Of a stretch of 64,000 nucleotides of DNA, positions 51,914 through 60,774 are shown piece by piece. Every line of letters starts with the position of its first letter. Position 1 is the stretch's first letter. The notes below the pieces were generated by a model. It was not told the origin of the DNA, ran no database searches, and saw only the letters and a program-made list of their open reading frames with translations. The stretch is from Bradyrhizobiaceae bacterium (GTDB taxonomy: Bacteria; Pseudomonadota; Alphaproteobacteria; Rhizobiales; Xanthobacteraceae), in the NCBI GenBank assembly GCA_003963435.1, contig RXJC01000003.1, forward strand, positions 1-64,000, read 5' to 3'. The translations under genes and the position numbers were made by a program.

Positions 51914-52168
51914 ATGTCGCTGCAGGAGCGTTCCGATCACCAGGCACAGCCGCCGAAGGGTTTGTCACTTCAATCGCGCGCCGGACTGGTTGTGATCGGA
52001 TTTTTGATCGTCGCAGGTGTCCTGCTGTTCACCGAACACCGCGCACACGTGCTCGGGCTTCTGATTTGGCTCCCCTTGCTGGCTTGTCCGCTGATGCACG
52101 TTTTCGTGCACGGTGGGCACGGCCATGACGGCACTGACAGTCAGCAGGACAATCGGAGAGCGTCATGA
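51914..52168 (+). CDS. DUF2933 membrane protein
   Basis: This 84-aa protein has two hydrophobic segments (GLVVIGFLIVAGVLLF and HVLGLLIWLPLLACPLMHVF) and a His/Gly-rich end (HGGHGHDG), the DUF2933 pattern often found beside copper genes. The His-rich tail could bind metal. It overlaps the following methyltransferase ATG by 4 bp (ATGA). Confidence 0.82.
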   Translation: MSLQERSDHQAQPPKGLSLQSRAGLVVIGFLIVAGVLLFTEHRAHVLGLLIWLPLLACPLMHVFVHGGHGHDGTDSQQDNRRAS

Positions 52169-52845
52169 ACGAGGCCACGCCTGCCTACGGCCTATGGAGC
52201 CTTGTGATCGTCAATTCGGCGATCTTCATCTTCTTTGCTTACACGTTCTTCAAACCACGGACACCTCGGGATTGTCGCTCATTCAGCGCATTCAGCGCGT
52301 TTCTGGTGGCACTGTTCGCGGAAATGTATGGATTCCCGCTGACCATCTACTTCCTGTCCGGCTGGCTGCAGTCGCGGTTTCCCGACGTGGATTGGTTTTC
52401 GCACGATGCGGGTCACCTCCTGGAAATGATGTTTGGCTGGAAGGCCAATCCGCACGCCGGTCCATTTCACATCTTAAGCTTCGTCTTCATCGGCGGCGGC
52501 TTCATCCTGATTTCTGCAGCGTGGAAGGTCCTTTATGATGTGCAGCAATCGCGGTCGCTCGCAACGACGGGACCCTACAGCTATGTCCGGCACCCGCAGT
52601 ATGTCGGCTTCATCATGGTCATGTGCGGCTTCCTGTTGCAGTGGCCGACGATCCTCACGCTCGCTATGTTTCCGGTCTTGACAATGATGTATGTCAAGCT
52701 TGCGTGGGCCGAAGAGCAGGATGCCAGAGCGGCATTTGGCGAGGCATACGCAAGATATGCGGCCAAGGTGCCCGGATTCATTCCGAAGCTCAGCCGCATC
52801 CTGGGCCAATCGGCTGGCGGTTTTCCGCCACGGCTGATAAAATAA
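52165..52845 (+). CDS. Isoprenylcysteine-carboxyl-methyltransferase-family membrane protein
   Basis: This 226-aa protein has five or six membrane helices and the ICMT/phospholipid-methyltransferase signature TTGPYSYVRHPQYVGFIMVM, with EEQDARAAFGEAYARY before the end. The substrate in bacteria is unknown. It forms a small operon with DUF2933 and the cytochrome c gene (22 bp downstream), a combination typical of metal-resistance islands. Confidence 0.85.
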   Translation: MNEATPAYGLWSLVIVNSAIFIFFAYTFFKPRTPRDCRSFSAFSAFLVALFAEMYGFPLTIYFLSGWLQSRFPDVDWFSHDAGHLLEMMFGWKANPHAGPFHILSFVFIGGGFILISAAWKVLYDVQQSRSLATTGPYSYVRHPQYVGFIMVMCGFLLQWPTILTLAMFPVLTMMYVKLAWAEEQDARAAFGEAYARYAAKVPGFIPKLSRILGQSAGGFPPRLIK

Positions 52846-52867
52846 TCCGAGAGAGCCAGATCAAGTC

Positions 52868-53305
52868 ATGAAGCAAGTCCGGTATGGCAATATCAAATTT
52901 GCCCTCGGCGCGGCAATGCTCGTCGCAGCAGTGGCTGTGTTGTGGATGATGTCCTCCGCCGGACCGCCGCGATCTGTTAAGGTGGAGGTCACCGAGCCCG
53001 AGCTGTCCGCATTGGCCACAAAGGGCAAACCCTTATTCGAGGCCAATTGTGCAACTTGTCATGGAATGAGGGCCTCGGGGACGGAGAAGGGTCCACCCCT
53101 TGTTCATGACATCTACAATCCCGGGCACCATGCGGATCCCGCATTTTTTTCGGCAGCCAAGTTCGGCGTGAGGCAGCATCACTGGCCCTATGGAAACATG
53201 CCGCCGCAACCCCAGGTCCGTGAGGATCAGGTGGCGGCCATCGTGCGATACGTTCGAGAGCTCCAGATCGCAAACGGCATCAAATATCGGTCGCATCACA
53301 TGTAA
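52868..53305 (+). CDS. Membrane-anchored c-type cytochrome
   Basis: This 145-aa protein has an N-terminal membrane anchor (about 10-30) and one class I cytochrome c domain with heme site CATCH (about 60-64) and a distal Met ligand in YGNMPPQP. It should sit on the periplasmic face and pass electrons. Its place beside copper-resistance genes suggests a link to a copper oxidase, but this is inference. Confidence 0.88.
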   Translation: MKQVRYGNIKFALGAAMLVAAVAVLWMMSSAGPPRSVKVEVTEPELSALATKGKPLFEANCATCHGMRASGTEKGPPLVHDIYNPGHHADPAFFSAAKFGVRQHHWPYGNMPPQPQVREDQVAAIVRYVRELQIANGIKYRSHHM

Positions 53306-53399
53306 GGCACCAGCTGCAGGTTCGATTTCAAGTGACCAAGTCGAAGAGAGCCGGTTGAAGCTTCGGGATTTCTACAAGCTGTCCTGGTTCGATCTTGCT

Positions 53400-54185
53400 T
53401 TACCACAATACGCGAACGCCGCCCGCAACAAACAGGCTGCCGACAGCCTCTCCGTTGGCCCTCGCAATACCGGCTGTTTCTCCGAGCTTGCGGTCCCATA
53501 CGACGCCGATATAGGGGGCGACGTTGCGAGTAACTTCATAGCGTAGCCGAGCACCCAGCTCGACATCGGTGAATCCACTGCCGAGATTGAGATCGGAGAC
53601 GCGCTGCGCCTGCAGCTTGAGGTCTATGCGAGGCTGCAGAATAAGCCTGTTGGTAATCAGAACATCGTGAAAGGCGGTGAGCGCGGCTGAGACCTCGCCC
53701 TTCTGGCTGATGTAGAGGTCGGCGTCGATCTCGATGAAGAATGGGACCAATCCTTCGACGCCTATGGTGGCATAGGTGCGGTTGGACTTGGCCGAAAAGT
53801 CCTGGCGAATGCCGAATTGTGCATCAAAATAATAGCTGATGAGGCGCGAATAGAGTAGCTGCACTTGTCCTTCTTCGAGCTTTCTCGTTTTGCCGTCATA
53901 GAAGCCTTCCGACTTCAGGAAGAACTTGTCGTAGTCCCCCCCGACGAAGGCTTCCATGTCCCATCGAGCGTTCGACCCGGGCCCGTTCCATTCCAGCTTC
54001 TCGAACCGCATGCTGCCGAATGGCTGCTGATCTGGGAACATTGGCTGATAGTAGGGGACGGGTGGGACGCTCAGGTCAGAATAGTTCGGCTTTAGCGAGT
54101 TGGTTGATGACTGCGCTGAGGCGATCGACAGCGTCGCAAGAATAAGACCTCCGCTTGCGACCAAGGTGGAAAGCAATTTTTGCAT
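53400..54185 (-). CDS. copB: Copper resistance protein B
   Basis: This 261-aa outer-membrane protein has a signal peptide (cleavage after ASAQ, about residue 25). The mature part is a beta barrel with the CopB pattern RFEKLEWNGPGSNARWDMEA and VGGDYDKFFLKSEGF, ending in the aromatic GGVRVLW. Compared with many CopB proteins it lacks the long Met/His-rich N-terminal repeat. It starts 9 bp after the copA stop, forming a copA-copB operon. Confidence 0.92.
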   Translation of the reverse strand: MQKLLSTLVASGGLILATLSIASAQSSTNSLKPNYSDLSVPPVPYYQPMFPDQQPFGSMRFEKLEWNGPGSNARWDMEAFVGGDYDKFFLKSEGFYDGKTRKLEEGQVQLLYSRLISYYFDAQFGIRQDFSAKSNRTYATIGVEGLVPFFIEIDADLYISQKGEVSAALTAFHDVLITNRLILQPRIDLKLQAQRVSDLNLGSGFTDVELGARLRYEVTRNVAPYIGVVWDRKLGETAGIARANGEAVGSLFVAGGVRVLW

Positions 54186-54194
54186 TCCGTCCTC

Positions 54195-56258
54195 CTATTT
54201 TGCGGCCGAGGCCGTCTCGCGCACGACCTCGATCTTGCGCATCATGCCGGTTTCCATGTGGTAGAGCTGATGACAGTGGAAGGCCCAAGGCCCTTCGGCA
54301 TCGGCCGGAACATCGACGTCGACAGTCGCGCCTGGCTTGATGTTGACCGTGTGCTTTTTTGGGCTTCGCGCGCCATTGCCGACGTCAGGCAGAAACCAGG
54401 TGCCGTGAATATGCATCGGGTGGTTCATCATGGTTTCGTTGATGAACCGGAATCGGACACGCTCGCCGTAGCGCAGCACGATGGGCTGTGCCTCGCTAAA
54501 CTTGCGGCCGTTAATCGACCAGAAGTAGCGCTGCATGTTTCCGGTGAGACGGATTTCGATGATACGGTCGTAGCGCTTGTATGGGTAGGGATCGATCGCC
54601 TTGAGATCGCGATAGGAAAGAACTCTGGTGCCTGGAGGCGCGCCGGTATCGTTGGTCAGTGGATCGGGGTCCATGTTGACCGAGGTGACCGGGACGCTGG
54701 CCATGTCCTCGCCGCCGCGCAAGGCATCGGCCTGCGGCCCAGTCTGAAGCCCAGTAGATGGCATCGACGCTGGCGACATCCGAGATCTTCGGCTTGCGCC
54801 CTGCGAACCGCCTTTCATCGCTCCATGATCCATTCCCGACATTTGTGCCAGCGCCTCGCTGGTACTTTGCGTAGGCGCTGAACTCATTCCGGGCATCTTG
54901 CCGTGGTCCATGCCCGGCACGGTTGGCGATTTCGCTGGCTTGCTGGGCTTGGATCGCGGGGCGCTCGCCGCGTGGCCAGTGTGCTGGGCGCTACCGGAGC
55001 TCGTCGGGACGCCCTTCGGCATTCCTTTCATTCCTTGCATGCCGCTCATCCCGCCACCGGAGGACATGCCCCCCATGCCAATTTCCATAGCGACAGGATC
55101 TTCCGGTGCGACATGGCCTGGCAAATCCTGCTCGGGCTGCCGCGTGCCGCGATCCTGTCCTTTGGGTCCCAAATTCATGCCCATCTCGGCCATGGACACC
55201 AGGGGTCTAAGCCGGTGCGGCGGCAGGCCGCCGATCATGCCGGGGCGCGGCGCCAGGGTGGCCCGCGCGAACCCGGTGCGGTCCATCGGTTCGCCCACGA
55301 TGGTGTAAGCGCGGTCTTCCGTCGGCTGGACGATCACGTCGTAAGTTTCGGCATTGCCGAAGCGAAACTCATCGACGCGCACGGGTTCGACGTTGTTTCC
55401 GTCGGCGGCGACCACTGTCATCTTCAGGCCGGGAATGCGGACGTCGAAGTAGGTCATCGCCGAGGCATTGATGAAGCGCAAACGGATGCGTTCGCCGGGG
55501 CGGAACAGAGCCGTGAAATTCTGCTCGGGCGTTCGGCCGTTGACCAGGAAAGTATAGGCCGACACGTCCGAGATGTCGGTCGGATCCATTCGCATCATGG
55601 ACCAGGCGATGCGGTCGTTGATGATAGCTTTGCTTGCCTGCTCGTCCGGCGCCTGCGAAAGCTCCTGGAACAGACTGACCAGAGTGCGCCGGTTGAAATT
55701 GTACCAGCTGCTATCGATCTTCAAGTTATGGATCACGCGACTGGCCTCGTCGGTCCAATCCGACATCATGATGATGTAGTCACGGTCGTACCGGTAAGGG
55801 TCCGGCTGCCGAGGCTCGATAATGATCGGCGCGTAAATCCCGAGTTGCTCCTGCTCGCCGGAGGAGTGGCTATGGTACCAGTACGTTCCCGATTGTTTCA
55901 CCTTGAAGCGATAGGTGAATGTCGTCCCCGGCTGGATGCCATTGCCGTAACCGGGCGAGATGCCGGGCACGCCATCCATCTCCGGCGGAACGATTAAGCC
56001 ATGCCAATGAATGGATGCGGGTTCGTCGAGCTGGTTCGTTACATTGATCGTGACATTCTCGCCCTCCTTGAAACGCAGCAGCGGTCCTGGCAGCTGACCA
56101 TTGATCAACATCGCCGCGGCCGGACGGCCGGTAATGTTTACCGCGCGACGCTCAAGGACCAGATTGTAGGTCCCAGCCCTCGCCTGCACGCCCGATATCG
56201 TGAGAATGACGCCTAGCAGGAATAGGCGAAGCGGCAAGCGATGAAGCAACGACTGCAT
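54195..56258 (-). CDS. copA: Copper resistance multicopper oxidase CopA
   Basis: This 687-aa periplasmic oxidase probably converts Cu(I) to the less toxic Cu(II). Copper ligands lie in IHWHG, YWYHSHSSGEQ, HPMHIHGTWF and the C-terminal HCHQLYHMETGM (type 1 and trinuclear sites). A Met/His/Gly-rich insert (MGGMSSGGGMSGMQGMKGM and MDHGKMPGM) spans about 385-490. The signal peptide MQSLLHRLPLRLFLLGVIL lacks the twin-Arg motif usual for CopA. The ATG at 56258 is preferred to the in-frame start at 56369. Confidence 0.94.
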   Translation of the reverse strand: MQSLLHRLPLRLFLLGVILTISGVQARAGTYNLVLERRAVNITGRPAAAMLINGQLPGPLLRFKEGENVTINVTNQLDEPASIHWHGLIVPPEMDGVPGISPGYGNGIQPGTTFTYRFKVKQSGTYWYHSHSSGEQEQLGIYAPIIIEPRQPDPYRYDRDYIIMMSDWTDEASRVIHNLKIDSSWYNFNRRTLVSLFQELSQAPDEQASKAIINDRIAWSMMRMDPTDISDVSAYTFLVNGRTPEQNFTALFRPGERIRLRFINASAMTYFDVRIPGLKMTVVAADGNNVEPVRVDEFRFGNAETYDVIVQPTEDRAYTIVGEPMDRTGFARATLAPRPGMIGGLPPHRLRPLVSMAEMGMNLGPKGQDRGTRQPEQDLPGHVAPEDPVAMEIGMGGMSSGGGMSGMQGMKGMPKGVPTSSGSAQHTGHAASAPRSKPSKPAKSPTVPGMDHGKMPGMSSAPTQSTSEALAQMSGMDHGAMKGGSQGASRRSRMSPASMPSTGLQTGPQADALRGGEDMASVPVTSVNMDPDPLTNDTGAPPGTRVLSYRDLKAIDPYPYKRYDRIIEIRLTGNMQRYFWSINGRKFSEAQPIVLRYGERVRFRFINETMMNHPMHIHGTWFLPDVGNGARSPKKHTVNIKPGATVDVDVPADAEGPWAFHCHQLYHMETGMMRKIEVVRETASAAK

Positions 56259-56294
56259 GGGGGTCTCCCGGAAACTCGGAGCGGTTCGTATCCT

Positions 56295-56311
56295 TCTCCA
56301 GACTTGCACAC
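56295..56311. repeat. Left copy of a 17-bp direct repeat
   Basis: TCTCCAGACTTGCACAC is repeated exactly at 56846-56862. Flanks on both sides remain similar over about 45 bp (for example GAAACTCGGAGCGG against GGAACTCGCGGCGA). Each copy is followed by TCATAGATG and glgA-like sequence. Confidence 0.7.
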
Positions 56312-56394
56312 CCGGTTCGTTGTACAAGCTGCGCGGATTAATATTCCGACACTGTGACCAGCGCGCCATACTTCAGGCTGAGGTCATGGCTAAT

Positions 56395-56488
56395 TCATAG
56401 ATGTGTGCCGAAGCGTTGCAAGCACATCTGCGTCAACCCGCATGGGCATCGGCCGAAGATCACTTTCCGCCAGCATCTGCGGCGCAAG
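56395..56488 (-). pseudogene. Decayed glgA 3' fragment
   Basis: The minus strand encodes QMLAESDLRPMP..R..D, closely matching the GlgA stretch QMLAGSDFLLMPSRFEPCGL. In DNA, GCCGAAGCGTTGCAAGCACATCTG matches GCCGAAACGTTGCGCGTACATCTG at 57135 on the plus strand (each shown here in part, the long match running 56405-56486). About 12 bp are missing, and the ~230 bp that separate this block from the gene end in the intact glgA are gone. Confidence 0.7.
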
Positions 56489-56520
56489 CTTTTTTGGCCA
56501 CTTCCTAGACGGCATCCAGC

Positions 56521-56772
56521 CTACGACACGAGCTGAGAGCAGAACTTTAGCCCGTCCTCAAGTTCGATTTCCGGCGGCCTCTCGGATTGCGGTCGCGAGA
56601 CGACGTAGGCGGGCTTCTGGGTCGGATTTTCGACGCAGAGGACCTCGACCGAACGCCCTTTCTGGTACACCTGCCAGTTGGCCTTGTACGTGGTCTCTGG
56701 CGCGATCAGGACGCAGATCGCTTGTCCAAGCGCGCAAAGCTGCGGCAATGCGGGCCCCATTTTCCCTCCCAT
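56521..56772 (-). CDS. Possible small protein or remnant, 83 aa
   Basis: The frame starts MGGKMGPALPQLCALGQAIC and continues APETTYKANWQVYQKGRSVE, ending LKFCSQLVS. The composition is protein-like, but there is no clear ribosome site and no family is recognised. It lies between the two repeat copies, so it may belong to duplicated or decayed sequence. Confidence 0.3.
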   Translation of the reverse strand: MGGKMGPALPQLCALGQAICVLIAPETTYKANWQVYQKGRSVEVLCVENPTQKPAYVVSRPQSERPPEIELEDGLKFCSQLVS

Positions 56773-56845
56773 GTTTCCGCCGACGAGACGGCGGTTCGCT
56801 TGAACGTTGATGATAGTATTGGAACTCGCGGCGATTCTTGTTTTT

Positions 56846-56862
56846 TCTCCAGACTTGCACAC
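56846..56862. repeat. Right copy of the 17-bp direct repeat
   Basis: This is an exact copy of 56295-56311, close to the 3' end of the intact glgA. It marks one end of an old tandem duplication. Confidence 0.7.
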
Positions 56863-56889
56863 TCTTATGGTTTGGCCCGCGTACCGACT

Positions 56890-58410
56890 TCACGCCGCGG
56901 TCAGGGTTGAATCATAGATGCTTGCATAATCCGCTGCGGCATCATTCCAGCCGGTGGGGCGCGCCATCGCGGCCCTGCGCATCGTGCGCAGACGCGAAGG
57001 TGAATGATAAACGTCGAGAGAGCGGTAGATCGCTCCGAGGAGGCCGCCGAGCGAGAACTCACGGAACAACAGACCGGTGACACCGTCTTGAATGGTATCG
57101 GCAAGCCCGCCGGTTCGATGTGCAACAGGCAATGAGCCGAAACGTTGCGCGTACATCTGGGTCAATCCGCATGGTTCAAAGCGCGAGGGCATCAGCAGAA
57201 AATCGCTTCCCGCCAGCATCTGACGCGCGGTCGTTTCCTCGTATCCGATCTTGATGCCGACCTTGCCGGGATGTTGCTTGGCCATCTGGCAAAGTGACTG
57301 TTCGAGTTCGCTTTCGCCTCTGCCGGTGACGACAATCTGACCGCCCTGTCGCACGATCGTTTCAATGGCTTCGATTGCAATGTCCAGGCCTTTCTGATGG
57401 ACCAATCGCGAGACGATCGCAAACAGCGGGCCCCGCGACACCGCCAAGCCGAACGTTCTCCTTAGCGCTTGCGCGTTGGCGGCCTTTCCCTTCCAGTCAT
57501 CCGGACTGAACGGTCGCGCCAGGTGCGGATCCGTCAGAGGGTCCCAGCTTTCGTCGATGCCGTTGATGATACCGGTCAAGCGCCCCTGATCGAGCTTTCC
57601 TCTGAGCAGCCCGTGCAAGCCGCAGCCATGCTCGGGTGTCACGATTTCCCGCGCATAGGTGGAACTCACGGTCGTAATGTGCGATGCGTAAAAAATCCCC
57701 GCTTTGAGGAAGGAAATGTCACCACAGAACTCGACCCCATTGATGTCGAATGCTGCGTGGGGAATGCCGAGCCGATCTAAGCGATGCCGCGCAAACAAGC
57801 CGCGATGCGCAAGATTGTGGATGGTCAGCACGCTCGGTATCGATCGGCCGCTCCAGGCCAGGTAGGCGGGCGCCAGCGCCGAGGTCCAGTCATTGAGATG
57901 CAGCAGGTCCGGTATCCAATTTGGATCACCTGTGCCGGACGCGATCTGTGCAGCGGCAAGACCGAGCCTGGCAAAACGAAGATCATTGTCCGTCCAGTCA
58001 ATGCCCGTTGCGTCTCCATAGGGACCGCCGTCGCGCTCGAAAAGCTGCGGACAGAGCAGCACATAGACGGCAAGATGGTCGTCCGTGGTGCTGCGCGCAA
58101 GATCGCAGGCCGGGACGCCGCCGCGGGAAGGCAAATGACCGACGATTTCGACTGCCCGAAGTTGGCTCACGACATCGCTATACCCTGGGAGCAAGACGCG
58201 CACATCGCACTTATTTCGGAGCGTGCGGGGCAGCGCGGCGGATACTTCGCCAAGGCCGCCCACTTTTACGTAGTCGGCAAATTCGGAGGTGACGAACAGA
58301 ATTTTCGGGCAACTGCGTGGAACCTGGTCGGCGCCGAGCGCAGCCCCACTTCCGGGTTTGATCGGCCGCTTATGCCGAGCCGAATCATGCGCCTTCCGCC
58401 GGTCTCCCAT
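56890..58410 (-). CDS. glgA: Glycogen (starch) synthase GlgA
   Basis: This is a GT5 ADP-glucose:glycogen glucosyltransferase, 506 aa from the ATG at 58410. The donor-binding KVGGLGEV (normally KxGGLxDV) lies near the N-terminus (about 49). GPYGDATGIDWTDNDLRFA, WIPDLLHLNDWTSALAPAYL and the C-terminal E-x7-E segment FEPCGLTQMYAQRFGSLPVA are conserved. The ATG at 58512 gives a longer unconserved tail. It lies near the GH15 glucoamylase gene, consistent with a glycogen or maltodextrin cluster. Confidence 0.9.
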   Translation of the reverse strand: MGDRRKAHDSARHKRPIKPGSGAALGADQVPRSCPKILFVTSEFADYVKVGGLGEVSAALPRTLRNKCDVRVLLPGYSDVVSQLRAVEIVGHLPSRGGVPACDLARSTTDDHLAVYVLLCPQLFERDGGPYGDATGIDWTDNDLRFARLGLAAAQIASGTGDPNWIPDLLHLNDWTSALAPAYLAWSGRSIPSVLTIHNLAHRGLFARHRLDRLGIPHAAFDINGVEFCGDISFLKAGIFYASHITTVSSTYAREIVTPEHGCGLHGLLRGKLDQGRLTGIINGIDESWDPLTDPHLARPFSPDDWKGKAANAQALRRTFGLAVSRGPLFAIVSRLVHQKGLDIAIEAIETIVRQGGQIVVTGRGESELEQSLCQMAKQHPGKVGIKIGYEETTARQMLAGSDFLLMPSRFEPCGLTQMYAQRFGSLPVAHRTGGLADTIQDGVTGLLFREFSLGGLLGAIYRSLDVYHSPSRLRTMRRAAMARPTGWNDAAADYASIYDSTLTAA

Positions 58411-58613
58411 TCCGCTTCCCCCTTTGATGCCAAGGACCAACCATTCGATAGACGCTCGAACAGCGAAATCATTACAAGCCTCGGCGGCCATTTGTCGTTG
58501 AAGTGCCGTCACCTATTTGGAGGTTGTCACGCATTTGACCGCAGACTTTGTTTTAGATCAAACGTCTTTCACCAAGAGACAGCAACATGACGTGAGTATC
58601 AGGAGGACCAGAC

Positions 58614-59378
58614 ATGAGCCTTAGCCGTCGAAACAACCTGCTATCTGTCCCGACAATGTCGTACCGGGTCGCCGCAGTCGCCCTCATGGGCGTGCTGTCA
58701 TCGCAGCTAGTCGTAACCTCTGTGCTCGCGGCATCACCGTCCGTTCGCATGGCGATGATGGACGACAAGGAAATGGGCTCGATGGGAGGCCAATCCAACA
58801 ATTCGATGTCCGGCATGGGCGGAATGTCGGGAAGCCCGTCAGGGGGTATGGGGGGAATGTCCGGCGCTTCGTCCAGCGGCATGGGCGGCGGTTGCTGCAT
58901 GGGATCGATGGGACAGGCGCCCGGATCTGGGTCGTCCAGTGCATCGGGCATGTTAATGCAAACCAGCCTACCGGGATTTCCCGGCTCATCTCATATTTAT
59001 CACGTGGGTGCGACGGGATTTTACCTCGAATATGCCGACAAGCTCGGCCTTTCTACCCAGCAGAGGACCAGCCTCAACGAAATCAAGCAGCGCGCCCTCG
59101 TCGACCAGTCAAATCAGCAGCGGAAGATCGACGAAGCAGAGCAGGCCCTCTGGTTGCAAACGGCAGCAGACCAGCCAGATGCCACGTCGGTCGAGGCCAA
59201 AATCCGCGAGATCGAAAAGTTGAGGGCGGATCAAAGACTGAACTTCATTCGCAACGTGGGCGATGCCGCCAAAGTCCTGACCGACGATCAGCGCAAGATG
59301 GTGCTGGGAATGGCGCCGATGCCAGGCTCAGCGGCCGCACCTGCATCGGCGCCGAAGTCGATGAATATGGGTAAATAG
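58614..59378 (+). CDS. Met-rich Spy/CpxP-like periplasmic protein
   Basis: This 254-aa protein has an N-terminal export signal (about 15-40), then a Met/Gly/Ser-rich stretch (MGSMGGQSNNSMSGMGGMSG and so on, about 54-100, with a CC pair). A helical domain follows with the LTxxQ-like repeats of Spy/CpxP (LGLSTQQRTSLNEIKQRALV and VLTDDQRKMVLGM). It probably acts as a periplasmic chaperone or metal buffer under copper stress. It starts about 200 bp upstream of, and divergent from, glgA. Confidence 0.8.
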   Translation: MSLSRRNNLLSVPTMSYRVAAVALMGVLSSQLVVTSVLAASPSVRMAMMDDKEMGSMGGQSNNSMSGMGGMSGSPSGGMGGMSGASSSGMGGGCCMGSMGQAPGSGSSSASGMLMQTSLPGFPGSSHIYHVGATGFYLEYADKLGLSTQQRTSLNEIKQRALVDQSNQQRKIDEAEQALWLQTAADQPDATSVEAKIREIEKLRADQRLNFIRNVGDAAKVLTDDQRKMVLGMAPMPGSAAAPASAPKSMNMGK

Positions 59379-59687
59379 ACGATCGACAGCAATGGTAGGC
59401 GTTCAATGAAATCCAAGGAGGCTGAGCCGCTGTTTAGATGTGGTCTTTCAGGAGGATGTTTATCTGGTCTCTCCTCGGAACACTGAAGCGCCGTAACCTC
59501 AGCTTCCTGCAGAAGCATTGCCATACTCGCCTAGCCGGCAACAAGTGGCAGGAGCCGCGTGATGGCGTACCGTTGGTCAGAGACAAACCGGCACAACCGG
59601 CGGAACGTTGACACACCAATTGCCGCGAGAAGTTCCCTTCGAGTTGGAGGAGGCGTTCGATGTATCGTCGCGCGACTCTCCCCACGC

Positions 59688-59795
59688 GGATATAGCTCGT
59701 TCGAACGGTTCATTGACATGCCAGTCGGCATCGACCTCGACAAGGTCGAGGCGCAGTTCGCGAACGGCGTGCTGACCGTTGAGCTAGTGACGTGA
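59688..59795 (+). pseudogene. Hsp20 (small heat-shock protein) C-terminal remnant
   Basis: The frame encodes GYSSFERFIDMPVGIDLDKV, then EAQFANGVLTVELVT, which is the end of an alpha-crystallin domain (FxRxFxLP...VDxxKVxAxxxNGVLxVxLPK). The upstream half of the domain is not recognisable, and no start belongs to it. The stretch 59379-59687 holds no other gene. Confidence 0.75.
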
Positions 59796-59902
59796 CGTCC
59801 GAGAATGTGACAACACACAAAGAGATCCCGATCGAGGACAGATACGCAGAACGAGGCCATCGGGCCAGACACTGGCGCCTCGAACGACACGAGAGTCAAA
59901 AC

Positions 59903-60430
59903 ATGACCACTGACAGTCTGGCCGAGCCAACACGCCGCGACTTCCTTTATGTTGCGACCGGGGCGGCTGCAGCTGTAGGCGCGGCGGCCGCTATGTGGCC
60001 TCTGATCAGCCAAATGAACCCCGATGCGTCAACGATTGCGGCGGCTGTTCCCATTGAAATCGATCTCGCGCCCATTGCCGAAGGCCAGATCATCAAAGTC
60101 TTCTGGCGCGGCAAGCCAATATTCGTGCGGCACCGCACCGCTAAGGAGATCGAGGAGGCGCGCGCCATCGATCCGCGAACACTGCCCGATCCGCAAAGTG
60201 ATGCCGATCGCGTGAAAAGCGGCCACGAACAATGGCTTGTTGTGGTCGGCATTTGCACGCATCTTGGTTGCATTCCGCTCGGCCACCAAGGCCAATATGA
60301 CGGCTGGTTCTGCCCGTGCCACGGCTCCGTCTACGACACCTCTGGCCGCGTACGACGCGGTCCCGCGCCTGCCAATCTGTATTTGCCGCCCTACGAGTTC
60401 CTCTCCGAGGCGCGGATCCGCATCGGCTAA
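59903..60430 (+). CDS. petA: Rieske iron-sulfur subunit of cytochrome bc1
   Basis: This 175-aa protein has an N-terminal Tat signal (PTRRDFLYVATGAAAAVGAA) that stays as a membrane anchor, and a C-terminal Rieske domain with CTHLGC and CPCHGS binding the [2Fe-2S] cluster. It would take electrons from ubiquinol in the bc1 complex. The ATG at 59903 sits directly before the Tat region; an in-frame upstream start (59792) adds a tail not seen in the family. No petB or petC follows, so this is an isolated copy. Confidence 0.9.
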   Translation: MTTDSLAEPTRRDFLYVATGAAAAVGAAAAMWPLISQMNPDASTIAAAVPIEIDLAPIAEGQIIKVFWRGKPIFVRHRTAKEIEEARAIDPRTLPDPQSDADRVKSGHEQWLVVVGICTHLGCIPLGHQGQYDGWFCPCHGSVYDTSGRVRRGPAPANLYLPPYEFLSEARIRIG

Positions 60431-60774
60431 CGCAATCCAATGGTTCCTGGCCGGCCAAGCAGGGCAAGCCGCGCGACAGCCCGCAAATGGCGTGCTCGGC
60501 GAAGTCGCCGAACTTGATTCACGTCGGCTCAATGCGGATCACGGTTTCGGTGCCGCGCTAAGATGCATGCGTGGAGGACATCGATCTGCGCACCCGCGTC
60601 AACTCGTTGGCACTCGCGATTTCATCGCGTTAGTTGCCCAGCAGAATGATACTGCGGATCCCGACCAGAAACGATGTCGCAAGAGTTCGTGCGACGGCGC
60701 CGATACCCGTGGTACGCTACTCTTCACGGAATCCCTGGTGTGCACCGTGCTTGTTGCAGATAACGACCAACGCT
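60431..60774. other. Spacer with no supported gene
   Basis: Frames are short and interrupted; nothing resembling petB or petC is visible after the Rieske gene. It lies between convergent genes. Confidence 0.5.
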
